NCBI RefSeq assembly: GCF_001189235.2
Contig: NZ_LFIP02000002.1
Span: forward strand, 496,411-560,410
Reading direction: 5' to 3'
DNA length: 64,000 bases
Source: Bradyrhizobium embrapense
GTDB taxonomy: Bacteria > Pseudomonadota > Alphaproteobacteria > Rhizobiales > Xanthobacteraceae
Shown here in pieces: positions 34,443-44,300 of the stretch. How positions within the stretch are numbered: the stretch's first letter is position 1; every line of letters begins with the position of its first letter. The translations under genes and the position numbers were made by a program. Below the pieces are notes generated by a model. It worked only from the letters and a program-made list of their open reading frames with translations. It had not been told where the DNA came from and searched no databases.

Positions 34443-35830
34443 TGTGGCGGAACGCATCGCTCGGCCGGCGCCTCATGATCGGGGCCGGCGTGTTCATCAC
34501 CGCAGCACTGATCGTCGCCGCGATCCTGATATCGTTCGTGCTGCATCGTTTCGTGCAGGGGCAGATCGATCAGAGGCTCGATGGACAAATCCTCTTCCTG
34601 GCGTCCATGCTCGAGGTCGATGGCGGCGGCAACATGCATCTGGCGGGATCCGCCGACGGCCCCCCCTTCGATCGGCGCCGACATGGCTGGTACTGGCAGG
34701 TCTCCGGACCGAACAACGTGCTGCGGTCCCGCTCGCTCGATGGCGGGGACCTCGCCCCGCCGGATATCCGTAACAGACGGGCGCCTCCACCACCGCCACC
34801 TCCCCGCGCCGATGGCGATCCGCCGCCGCGGGAGCGTCCGTTGCCCGCCGACGGCGAAGGCCCATACGGCCGCATGCTTCACTTCCGCATCCTGAACGTG
34901 ACGGTCTCCGGCACACCCGTCACGATCGTTGCCTCCGCGCCGCGAGACGCGGTGCGCGGGCCGTTGTGGGAGGCGATGCGCACCCTGTCGCTGTCGCTCG
35001 GTGTGCTCGGCATCGCGTTGATCTGCGCCATGCTGATTCAGGTCCGGCTCGGATTGCGGCCGCTGGAACGGCTGCGTCAGGCCGTCGCCGATGTGAGATC
35101 GGGACGTCGCGACACCGTGCCCAACGCCCAGCCCGATGAGGTGCAGCCATTGGCCACCGAACTGAATGCGCTGCTGGTGCAGAACGCGGCCAATCTGGAG
35201 CGGGCGCGCAAACATGTCTCGAACCTGGCGCACGGCCTGAAGACGCCGCTCGCAACGCTGGCGGTCGCGCTGAAGAAGCAGCCCCCGGGCTCGGACGATC
35301 TGCATGGCCTCGTCGTGCTGATGGACCGGCGCATCCGGCATCATCTGGGGCGCGCCCGGTCGGCCGCGCTCGGCGGTCCGGTCCGGACCAGGACCGAGAT
35401 CGCGCTGCACGTCGCCGATCTCGGCCTCGTCCTCGACAAGGTGAACGCCGACAAGACGATCGATTTCGTCAATCACATACCGGCCGGCGTGACGGTCGCC
35501 TGCGAACAGCAGGACGTCGACGAGATGCTGGGAAACGTGCTGGAGAACGCCTTCTCCTGGTGCCGCGGCAAGGTCACGGTCGGATCCCGCGAGGAGATGC
35601 GAAGCGTCGTCATTGCCGTCGAGGACGATGGACCGGGGCTTTCGCCGGAGCAGATGTCGCAGGCGGTGCAGGCCGGCCAACGGCTCGACGAAAGCTCTCC
35701 AGGATTCGGCTTCGGCCTGTCGATCACGCGCGAGCTTGCCGAGTTGTACGCCGGATCACTTGCCTTGGACCGGTCCCCGCTCGGAGGACTTCGGGTGGAG
35801 ATCCGTCTGCCGTCCGCTAGTCTGGATTGA
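34439..35830 (+). CDS. PhoQ-like membrane sensor histidine kinase
   Basis: A 463-residue kinase. TM1 (about 13-34, LMIGAGVFITAALIVAAILI), a periplasmic domain of about 145 residues containing a Pro-rich run (APPPPPPPRADGDPP, about 114-128), TM2 (about 180-200), HAMP, DHp with the acceptor His in SNLAHGLKTPLATL (about 264-277), and HATPase (NVLENAFSWCRGKV, VEDDGPGLSPE, GFGFGLSITRELAELYAG). NLAHGLKTPL is the PhoQ-type H-box. The N-box Asn is present although the usual NAxK is replaced by NAFSW. Cotranscribed with the regulator. Confidence 0.85.
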   Translation: MMWRNASLGRRLMIGAGVFITAALIVAAILISFVLHRFVQGQIDQRLDGQILFLASMLEVDGGGNMHLAGSADGPPFDRRRHGWYWQVSGPNNVLRSRSLDGGDLAPPDIRNRRAPPPPPPPRADGDPPPRERPLPADGEGPYGRMLHFRILNVTVSGTPVTIVASAPRDAVRGPLWEAMRTLSLSLGVLGIALICAMLIQVRLGLRPLERLRQAVADVRSGRRDTVPNAQPDEVQPLATELNALLVQNAANLERARKHVSNLAHGLKTPLATLAVALKKQPPGSDDLHGLVVLMDRRIRHHLGRARSAALGGPVRTRTEIALHVADLGLVLDKVNADKTIDFVNHIPAGVTVACEQQDVDEMLGNVLENAFSWCRGKVTVGSREEMRSVVIAVEDDGPGLSPEQMSQAVQAGQRLDESSPGFGFGLSITRELAELYAGSLALDRSPLGGLRVEIRLPSASLD

Positions 35831-35961
35831 CCGATAGTCCGTCAGGCTCATGACGCCGGCTGTGCGATGACCATCTTCAGTCTTCCTGACATGAGATTGT
35901 TACACTGCCTGCCTATGTTCTTCGCCCGACCATGACAGGCTTGTAAAGGCAAGGAGCCGAG

Positions 35962-36654
35962 TTGACCCCGGATGCGCCAGCGCGAGTCTGGAGCGCTCGG
36001 CGGCTGTGCCGTGCTCTGATGTTCTGGGTCTGTCTTGTCGCGGCGCCGCCGAGCGCATCGGCGCAGGAGGCGCAGATCGACTTTGATATCGCAGCCCAGC
36101 CGCTGGCGGCCGCGCTCGAGCAGTATGGTGCCGTGGCTGGTCGGAACGTCCTCTACAACAGCAACCTGACGGCCGGACTGCGTTCCAGCGCCGTGCGCGG
36201 GCCCATGACCGCGGACATGGCGCTCGCGCGCCTGCTCGCGGGTAGCGGTCTGTCGGCGCGTGTGCTCGGAGAGACGTCCTTCATGCTTTATCCAATACCG
36301 ACCACGGCGCAGGCGGTGCTGCCGGTTTCGGTGAGCCATTATTATGCCCGGCTACAGACCGGCCTTCGGGCCGCACTGTGCGCGGAGGCCGATGCACGGC
36401 CGGGCCGATATCGGATCGCACTACAGTTCTGGATTGATCCGGCCGGCAACGTCGAGCGGTTCGCACGGCTGGGATCGGCGGGCAGCGCCGCGGTCGATGC
36501 GGGCATCGATCACGCGCTGCGCCGGATACGAGTCGATGTACCGCCGCCGGCGGGCCTTGCACAGCCGGTGACCCTGGTGGTCGTCCCGCAAGGATCCGGC
36601 ACAACGATGGCCTGCGATGGTCCTCCGGCGCGCCGCGCCAGCGCGACGCCATGA
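35962..36654 (+). CDS. STN-domain periplasmic protein with TonB C-terminal-like domain
   Basis: A 230-residue protein with a signal peptide (about 1-36, ending ASAQ). Residues 38-110 form a secretin/TonB short N-terminal (STN) domain: FDIAAQPLAAALEQYGAVAG, VLYNSNLTAGLRSSAVRG and MALARLLAGSGLSARVLG. The C-terminal half (SHYYARLQTGLRAALCAE, YRIALQFWIDPAGNVERFAR) resembles a TonB C-terminal fold. Normally the STN domain is the signalling part of a TonB-dependent receptor that contacts FecR; here it is on a free periplasmic protein without a barrel. TTG start with AAGGAG 7 bases before it; ATGA overlap with the sigma gene. Confidence 0.75.
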   Translation: MTPDAPARVWSARRLCRALMFWVCLVAAPPSASAQEAQIDFDIAAQPLAAALEQYGAVAGRNVLYNSNLTAGLRSSAVRGPMTADMALARLLAGSGLSARVLGETSFMLYPIPTTAQAVLPVSVSHYYARLQTGLRAALCAEADARPGRYRIALQFWIDPAGNVERFARLGSAGSAAVDAGIDHALRRIRVDVPPPAGLAQPVTLVVVPQGSGTTMACDGPPARRASATP

Positions 36655-37166
36655 CCGAGGCGTCCCTGGCGCTGATCAGACGCCTGCTGGTCGAGCGCTA
36701 CGATGAACTCAAGCGACGGTTAACGCGACGGCTGGGATCGTCCGAGCTCGCGGGCGAGGCTTTGCAGGATGCCTGGCTCCGCATCGCCCGGGTGGATTCG
36801 ATCGGTGTGGTCCGCAATCCCGGCAACTATATCTTTGGGGTCGCCATGAACGCGGCGCGTGATCGCCAGCGTACTGCCGATAGCCGGACCTTGAGCGCCG
36901 CCGAGGTCGACGGATTGCTCGAGGTCGCCGATAGCGCGCCCGATCCGGAGCAGGTCGCGCGCGCGCGTTCGGACCTGCGTGGCCTGGAAGCCGTCCTGCG
37001 CGAATTGCCGCCGCGTCGCCGCGCGATCCTGCTCGCCGCACGGCTCGACCAGATGCCGCGGCAGGAGATAGCCCGCCGCTTCGGCATTTCCTTGCGCCTG
37101 GTCGAGTTGGAGCTGCAGCGGGCGCAGGAATATTGTCTGGCGCGGCGCGATCGGAACGGCGGATGA
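36651..37166 (+). CDS. ECF sigma factor, FecI-like
   Basis: A 171-residue sigma-70 factor. Region 2: LVERYDELKRRLTRRLGSSE, AGEALQDAWLRIAR, NPGNYIFGVAMNAARDRQRT. Region 4: LRELPPRRRAILLAARLDQM, PRQEIARRFGISLRLVELEL. It has the size and order of FecI-type sigma factors governed by a FecR protein, which is the next gene. It probably activates the giant exoprotein gene and its own operon. Overlaps the STN gene by ATGA. Confidence 0.88.
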   Translation: MTEASLALIRRLLVERYDELKRRLTRRLGSSELAGEALQDAWLRIARVDSIGVVRNPGNYIFGVAMNAARDRQRTADSRTLSAAEVDGLLEVADSAPDPEQVARARSDLRGLEAVLRELPPRRRAILLAARLDQMPRQEIARRFGISLRLVELELQRAQEYCLARRDRNGG

Positions 37167-37242
37167 AGATGCGGATTCGCCTGGCTGGAAACGTCTTCTT
37201 GGGAGTGGTGGCGCGAGCCGCCGTATCTTGGCGTAGGCGGGC

Positions 37243-38247
37243 ATGGGGCGGGCTCCGGCCATGAGCGCGAAGGACAAGGACGACATGGAACTTGACCCGC
37301 TCAAGCGGGAAGCGGTGGGCTGGGTCCGGCATCTCACCTCGGGGCGGGCCACGGTGGCGGACGCCGAGGCGCTGCGGCGCTGGTGCGCCCAGAGCGTAGA
37401 TCATGCTGCGGCCTTCACCGCCGCGAGCCGGCTGTGGAGAGACCTTGCTCCGGCCGGCCGCAATGTCCGGGCGGCAATGATGACCGGACGATTGCCGAGT
37501 GCTTCGCGCCCGCTGCACCGCCGTGCGCTGCTTGGTGGCGGGCTCGCGGCCGCTGCCTCGGCGGCGGGCGTCTATGCGCTTGCGCGTCCGCCGCTCGGTC
37601 TGTGGCCGTCATGGTCGGAGTTCGCGGCCGACTACCGGACCGCAACCGGCGAGCAGCGCCACGTGGCGCTGCCCGGCGATGTGTCAATCCAGATGAATGT
37701 GCAGACCAGCATCGCGCTTCGGCTTGCCGATCCCGGCGCGGCACGGATCGAGTTGCTTTCCGGCGAGGCGGCGTTCGCCACATCCGGACGCAATTTTGGC
37801 GTACGAGCGGCCGACCGCTGGATACTCGCGGACAAGGCGCAGTTCGACGTGCGCTATGTGCCGGCTGGCGGCGAATGGCCGGTCTGTGTGACCTGCCTCA
37901 AGGGCGAGCTGCAGGTCCAGCGAGGCGCCCAGGCGATCGCACTGAAGGAGAGCCAGCAGCTGCGCTACGACGCGCGTGGGGAGACGCTTGTCGCTGCCGA
38001 TATCGAGGCTGCCTCCGCCTGGCAGCGCGGCTTCCTGTTGTTTCGCTTCACGCCGCTCTCCAACGTGGTCGAGGAAATCAACCGCTACCGGCCTGGCCGC
38101 ATCTTCATCGTCAATGCGGCGATCGCACGGCTGCCCGTCAGTGGCCGCTTCCGCATCGATCGGATGGACGAAGTTCTGACCCAGATCCAGCAGGCGTTCG
38201 ATGCGCGCGTGCGGTTGCTGCCTGGCGGAATCGTGCTGCTGAGCTGA
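37243..38247 (+). CDS. FecR-family anti-sigma/signal transducer
   Basis: A 334-residue protein (328 if ATG 37261 is used). The N-terminal DUF4880-type segment is KREAVGWVRHLTSGRATVAD with the WxxHxR-like pair, then a membrane helix (about 88-108, RALLGGGLAAAASAAGVYAL). The periplasmic FecR domain (YRTATGEQRHVALPGDVSIQ, ARIELLSGEAAFATSG) follows, and a C-terminal STN-like domain (PLSNVVEEINRYRPGRI) ends it. It relays a periplasmic signal to the sigma factor. A 76-base gap separates it from the sigma gene. Confidence 0.88.
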   Translation: MGRAPAMSAKDKDDMELDPLKREAVGWVRHLTSGRATVADAEALRRWCAQSVDHAAAFTAASRLWRDLAPAGRNVRAAMMTGRLPSASRPLHRRALLGGGLAAAASAAGVYALARPPLGLWPSWSEFAADYRTATGEQRHVALPGDVSIQMNVQTSIALRLADPGAARIELLSGEAAFATSGRNFGVRAADRWILADKAQFDVRYVPAGGEWPVCVTCLKGELQVQRGAQAIALKESQQLRYDARGETLVAADIEAASAWQRGFLLFRFTPLSNVVEEINRYRPGRIFIVNAAIARLPVSGRFRIDRMDEVLTQIQQAFDARVRLLPGGIVLLS

Positions 38248-38371
38248 GCATGGTTGCCGCGATCTTGCGCTCTGCGGCGACACGAAACTTTCACAAAAAT
38301 CCCTTGCGGCTTTCGGCGGGGCTTCCCGTCACGCTGGTGTGACCTCTGCGATGTTCGCTGGAAGGACTGTC

Positions 38372-41300
38372 ATGCCGGTTCGAGCTCAAGCCATCCATCA
38401 GCCCCGTACGCGCGGTGAATTGGCCGCCCGCACGCTGTTGCGGTCGTCGCGCCTTGTGTCCCGCAGCGGGTTGATGGCCGGCACCAGCCTTGTGACATTG
38501 TTGCTCGCCTCGTATCCTGCTGGCGCGAGGCCGCTGACCGGCGCCTGGACGCTCGGCGCGCCGCACTACGCCGCCGATGCGGCGAGCGCCGGGGCCCAGC
38601 AGGCGGCGGCCGCTGCCGCCCAAAGCTCTGGTGCATTGACGCGGGCGGCCCAAGCGATCCAGGCCATGCAGGCGGCACAGGCCGCCGCGCGCAGAGCCGC
38701 ACAGGCCTCCGGCACGTCGCAGACGCTGCCGCAGCTGACGGTGCCGAACGGTCTGGCGACGGGCGGGCTGCAGGTCGCGCCAGGCGCCGCGCCCGGATCG
38801 GACCTCTGGTCCGGCGCCAACCTTCCGACCCAGACCAGCGCGAATGGACGCACCAGTGTCGGCATCACCCAGACCGCGCCGCAGGCCATCCTCAACTGGC
38901 AGAGCTTCAATGTCGGCGTCCAGACCGATGTCGTCTTCAATCAGCAGGGCAACAGCAACTGGGTCGCGCTCAATCGCGTGATCGGCAATGTCGGGCCGAG
39001 CCAGATCCTCGGCCGCATCAGCGCCGACGGCCAGGTGCTGGTGATCAACCAGAACGGCATCATTTTCGGCGGCGCCAGCCAGATCAATGTCGGCTCACTG
39101 GTGGCCTCGACACTCAACATCACCGATCAGCAGTTCAAGACCGCTCTGCTCAATCGCTCGCCGTTTGACAATGCCGGCAATCTGCAGGCCCCGATCTATG
39201 CCAACGGCAGCGGCCCGACCGGCGACGTCATCGTCGAGGCAGGTGCCGTGATCCTCACGGCGCCGCCCGCAGCCGTCACCACGGGAGGCGGCAACGTCTT
39301 CCTGCTCGGCGCCAATGTGCAGAACAACGGCAGCATCGTCACGCCGGGCGGCCAGGCCGCGCTCGCTGCCGGCACGTCGGTCTATGTCACGACCAGCGGC
39401 AGCACCAGCCAGCTGGGTCTGATGTTAAATGTGCTCAATGGCGGCACGGTCAGCAACACCGGCCTCGTCGCAGCGCCGACCGGAAGCGTCACCCTGGTCG
39501 GCATGAATCTGCAGCAGTCCGGCGTGCTGGTGGCGACCACCTCGGTCAACCAGGCCGGCTCGATCCTGCTGTCGGCGCAGCAGGGCCTGCAGGGAATATA
39601 CGGTTATGACAGCTCCTCGCGCTACGCGGTGTCGACGCAGGCCGGTAAGGTGCAACTCGCGCCCGGCAGCCTCACCGCGGTCCTTCCCGAGGAGGACGGT
39701 CTGACCGCGATGGACACCCAGCCGCAGGCCCAGTCGCGCATCACGGTCGAGGGCGGCTTCGTCAACGTGCAGTCGGGAGCTGCGATCATCGCGCCGTCCG
39801 GACGCGTTGCGCTTCAGGCATCGAGCCACGGCGACCAGCTCTATCTGCAGGACAATCCGACCGCCAAGATCAACGCGAACTCCAGCCCCGACGGGGCGCG
39901 TGTGCTGGTCGACACCGGCTCCCTGATCGACGTTTCGGGGCTGCAGGGTGTCCCGGTCGCGGCGTCGAGCGATGTGGTGCAGGTCGACGTGCGTGCCAAC
40001 GAGCTGCGCGACTCGCCGTTGCAGCGCGGTGGTATCCTCTCCAGCAAGAAGGTGTGGGTAAACCTCCACGATCTCAACCCTGTGGCGTCGGATCGGGTCT
40101 ACACCGCCGGCGGCCTTCTCGAGGTGTCGGGATGGCTCGGGCAGGTCGAGCGTCCGATCGACCAGCGCCTGACCACGGGCGGTTCGGTGAGCGTCTATTC
40201 CTCTGGTGATGCCATCCTGCGGCCCGGTGCGTCGATCGATATTGCCGGCGGCTCGCTCGCGCATCAGGCCGGCTATGTGCCGGTCACCTGGCTGGTCGGC
40301 TCCGACGGCCGGATCTACAGCGCCAATCGAGCTCCCGCGGATCTGACTTACAGCTCGATCGGGGTCGGCTTCACGGTCAATCACACCCATTGGAACGTCA
40401 CCGAGTTCTATGCCGATCCACTGGTCGCCAGTCAGGTGTACCAGCCGGCCTATCTGGAAGGACGCGCCGCCGGCGCGCTGACCGTGATTGCGAGCGCGGC
40501 TGAGGTCGACGCCTCGGTAGTCGCGGCAACCATCAATGGGCCCTATCAGCGGACCGCCAACACGCTTCCATCCGGTGCCGCGTTCACCATCGGGGCGTCC
40601 GATGCGAGCATCGTGCCCACCAGCGTGGTCATCGCGCCGTCAGTCGCGCCGCCGGACATTTCCAGTGCGACGTCGCCGCTGCCGCCGTCCTGGCAGCAGA
40701 CGGTCTATCTGTCGGCCGATCTGCTCGACCGGGTGAACTATGGCAGCATCACCATCAACGCCCGGGGCGGCGTGACCGATCCGGTCAGCGGCGCGGTATC
40801 TCCCGCTATCAGCCTCGTGGGCGGAGCCAAGCTTCAGGTTGCCCCCGGCGGCTCGATCGCCCTGAACTCGAATATCGCCTTGGTCGGCGGGGGCATTTCG
40901 ATCGACGGCCAATTGGTGGCGCGGGCCGGCTCGATCTCCGTCAACGCCGCGCAGCAGGGAACCACGATCCTCACGGGCGACGTCGAACTGCATCCGGGCA
41001 GCCTGATCGATACGCGCGGTCTGTGGGTCAACGATCACACCGGCGGCACCGATACGCCGCCTGCGCTCTACAATGGCGGCAATGTCAAGCTGGCCGCCTA
41101 CGGCAGCGTTCGGATCGATGACGGGGCGGTGATCGATGCGTCGAGCGGCGGCTGGATGCAGAGCACCGGCAAGATCAAGAGCAGCAACGGCCTGCCGGTC
41201 GGAACCGGCGGCAACATCACGCTGATCGCCGACGGCTTCGGCGCGACGCTGCACAATTCGACGACGCTCGCGCAGGCCTACCCGGGCCGGGTCTATCTCG

Positions 41301-44300
41301 ACGGTACGCTGCGGTCCTACGGCTTCACGGGTGGCGGCACGCTCGGCATCGCCACGCTCGCGATCCAGATCGGCGGCGACGCCATCCTTCCGCTCAGCAC
41401 CATCAGCAGCATCAACGCCGACGGGACCAGCAACCTCGCGGCGGTCGATCCCGCCAGCGTGCTGCAGCTGTCGCCCGGCTTCTTTGCCGGCGGCGGCTTC
41501 AGTCAGTATGCCCTCTACAGCTACCAGAACCTGACGGTCGCGCGCGGCACCGATATCGAGCTGCACGGAGTCAATCTGGTTCCGAATCCGCAGGCCGCCC
41601 TGGCGCCGACAGGCAGCGATGTCATGAGCGTCGCGACGGCGGGGGTGCTGCCGTCGTACCAGCGGCCGGCGCCCGTCAACCTCGTCCTGAGCGCGATCGA
41701 TGCCTTCAACGGCAATCTCGACGTTCAGCGCGGCGTCGTGATCGATGCCGATCCGCAAGCGACGATATCCCTGCACGCACGCCATCAACTCAGCTTCGAC
41801 GGTACCATCAGCGCGCCCGCCGGCACCATCAATCTCGATTTGACCGGCACCACGGGAACCTGGAACGCGGTCGGCTCCCAGGCTGGCGTGCCGCCCAACA
41901 ATGGGCCGTCCTACAATGCCGCGCAGACGCTGTGGATCGGCGCGAACGCAAGGTTGCTGGCGCCCGGCCTGGTGACGTCGATGCTGGACGGGCTGGGGCG
42001 CCCGGTGAACACGGTGCTCGGCGGCGGTCAGGTCAACATCAATCAGGACACTCAGCCCGCGCTTTACTATCCCTATTCGGCCACTCAGCCTTATGGCGAG
42101 CAGCCGCTCGGTGTCGTCGTGGCGCAAGCCGGGGCGATCATTGACGTGTCGGGAGCGTCGGGAACGATCCTCCAGGTCGCGGGCCGATCCGGTCTGACGC
42201 AGACCCAGGTTGCGACTCCGGGCGGCAGCCTCGCGATCCGGGCATCGCTCGGTCTGCTGTTCGACGCCTCGATGAAGGCGCAGGGCGGTGGGGCTGGCGT
42301 CGCCGGCGGCAGCCTGACGATCGATCAGGTGATCGGGACCTATGTCGCGGACAGCTCCGGGGCCTCGCAGTTCGTGCAGCCGGTGTTCCAGACGATCGTA
42401 AGTCAGGCGGCGCCGCTGATGACGACGGGTCTGTCGCAGGGGCAGGCGATCGCGGGCGGCTTGCTCGGAGAGCTCTTCATCGGCGCCGACCAGATCTCCA
42501 GCGGCGGCTTCGCATCGGTATCCCTCGGCGCGGTCGATGCCCTGGTGTTCAACGGCAGCGTCAAGCTCGCCGCGGCGCGCAGCCTGACCATCAACGCCAG
42601 CAACATCAGCGCGACGCCGGGCGCGATCGTCCGGCTCAACGCGCCCTATGTCGACATCGGCGGCGGTCAGCGCAACATCAACGAATACATCAGCAGCAGC
42701 TACATTCCGGGCGGCAGCTACAGCGCAATGCCGATGGCCGGCACGGCGCGTCTCGAGGTCGATGCCGACCTGATCGACATCGAAGGCACCCTGCGCAGCG
42801 GCGCAAGCTACAACTACGTCACCAGCTTCATCAATTTTTACACGCCGGTTCAGCAGGCGGTATCGCTGCCCGGCTTTGCCAGCATGGCGTTCAACAGCCT
42901 TGGCGACATCCGCCTGGTGCCGGCCTCGAGGACTTCACCCCTCTACGCCGCCAAGTCGACGACGTTGACGACCGCCGGCGACGTGACGTTCTCGGGGACG
43001 GAGATCTATCCGATCAGCACCGGACCGGTCAGCAATGCATATTCAAGCGTCCCGAGCGGTTTGTTCCTGATCCAGGCGACAGGGCCGAGCAGCGTGGTCA
43101 GCTTTGTCAGCAACGGCCAGGCGCCCTACACGCCGCTGTCAGCGGGCGGGTCCGTGCAGATCGTCGCGCCGACCATCAATCAAGGCGGCGTCCTGCTGGC
43201 GCCGCTCGGGCAGATCACCTTCGGGGATCCGAACAATCCTGCCGGCACGCGCGCGATCAACCTGCTGCCGGGCAGCATCACGTCGGTGTCGGCCGCCGGC
43301 ACGCTGATCCCGTACGGCGCGCCGCTCGGCAACACCGACTGGATCTATGGCTATGACAATACCGGCACGGCGAACACGATCAGCGCGCCGCCGGCCAAGA
43401 CGATCTCGTTCTACGGCAAGGCGTTGACGGTCGCGGGCGCGTCCGGTGGGGCGGCAACCGCGCGCATCGACGAGTCCGGCGGTGGCGATCTCTACGGCGC
43501 GCAGTTCGTCAGCGGCGCCGGCGGATCGGTCGATACGCTCAGCGGCACCCAGACATTTGCGATTCTGCCGAGCCTCGGCAACCGCTATGCGCCGCGCGAC
43601 CCGCAGATGCAGCTCAGCGATCCGACGCAGACGACATCGGCACCGGTGGCTCTGCAAGTCGGCCAGCAGATTTATCTGAGCGGCATTCCGGGATTGCCGG
43701 CCGGCACCTACACCTTGCTGCCGGGGCATTACGCGTTGTTGGCCGGCGCCTACAAGGTCACGGTTGCGGAGAATCAGACTACCGCGACCGGGCTGTCGAA
43801 TTTTGTGCAGCGTGACGGCTCTTACCGTGTGCTGGGCTACGGCGAGGTCGCCAACACGGGCTTCCGCGACGCGCTTCCTTCGGTCTACATCGTCACGCCG
43901 GGAGCGGTGGTCCGCCGGCAGTCGCAATATGCCGAAACCACGGCCACTCAGTTCTATGCGGCCAAGGCGGCCGCAAGCGGCATCGCGGCGCCCTATCTGC
44001 CGCTCGATGCGGGACAGCTCGTCATCAATGCGACCAACAGCCTGTCGTTGCCGGTCACCGGCGGGTTCGGCGACTTCACGGCTCCGGCGGGCGGCCGCGG
44101 CGGGCAGGCCGACATCGTGGCGTCGAATCTCGAGATCCTTGCGCCGGGCGGCGCCGCAGCGCCGGGCATGACCGGGCTGCAGGCCAGTGCGCTGGACAGC
44201 ATCGGCGCGCAGAGCATTCTGATCGGCGGCACGCGCAACCTGAACGGCAACGTGCTGACCATCACGCCGGCGGCGCAGCAGCTCCAGATCGACAGCGGAG

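Noticed and set aside
35962..36654. STN protein as a secretin or TonB-dependent receptor
   Set aside because: At 230 residues it has no barrel or secretin pore domain; only the STN domain and a TonB-C-like half are present.
40640..42127. Second long minus-strand open frame within the exoprotein gene
   Set aside because: Same cause: mirror of a biased coding strand, no start context and no recognisable motif.
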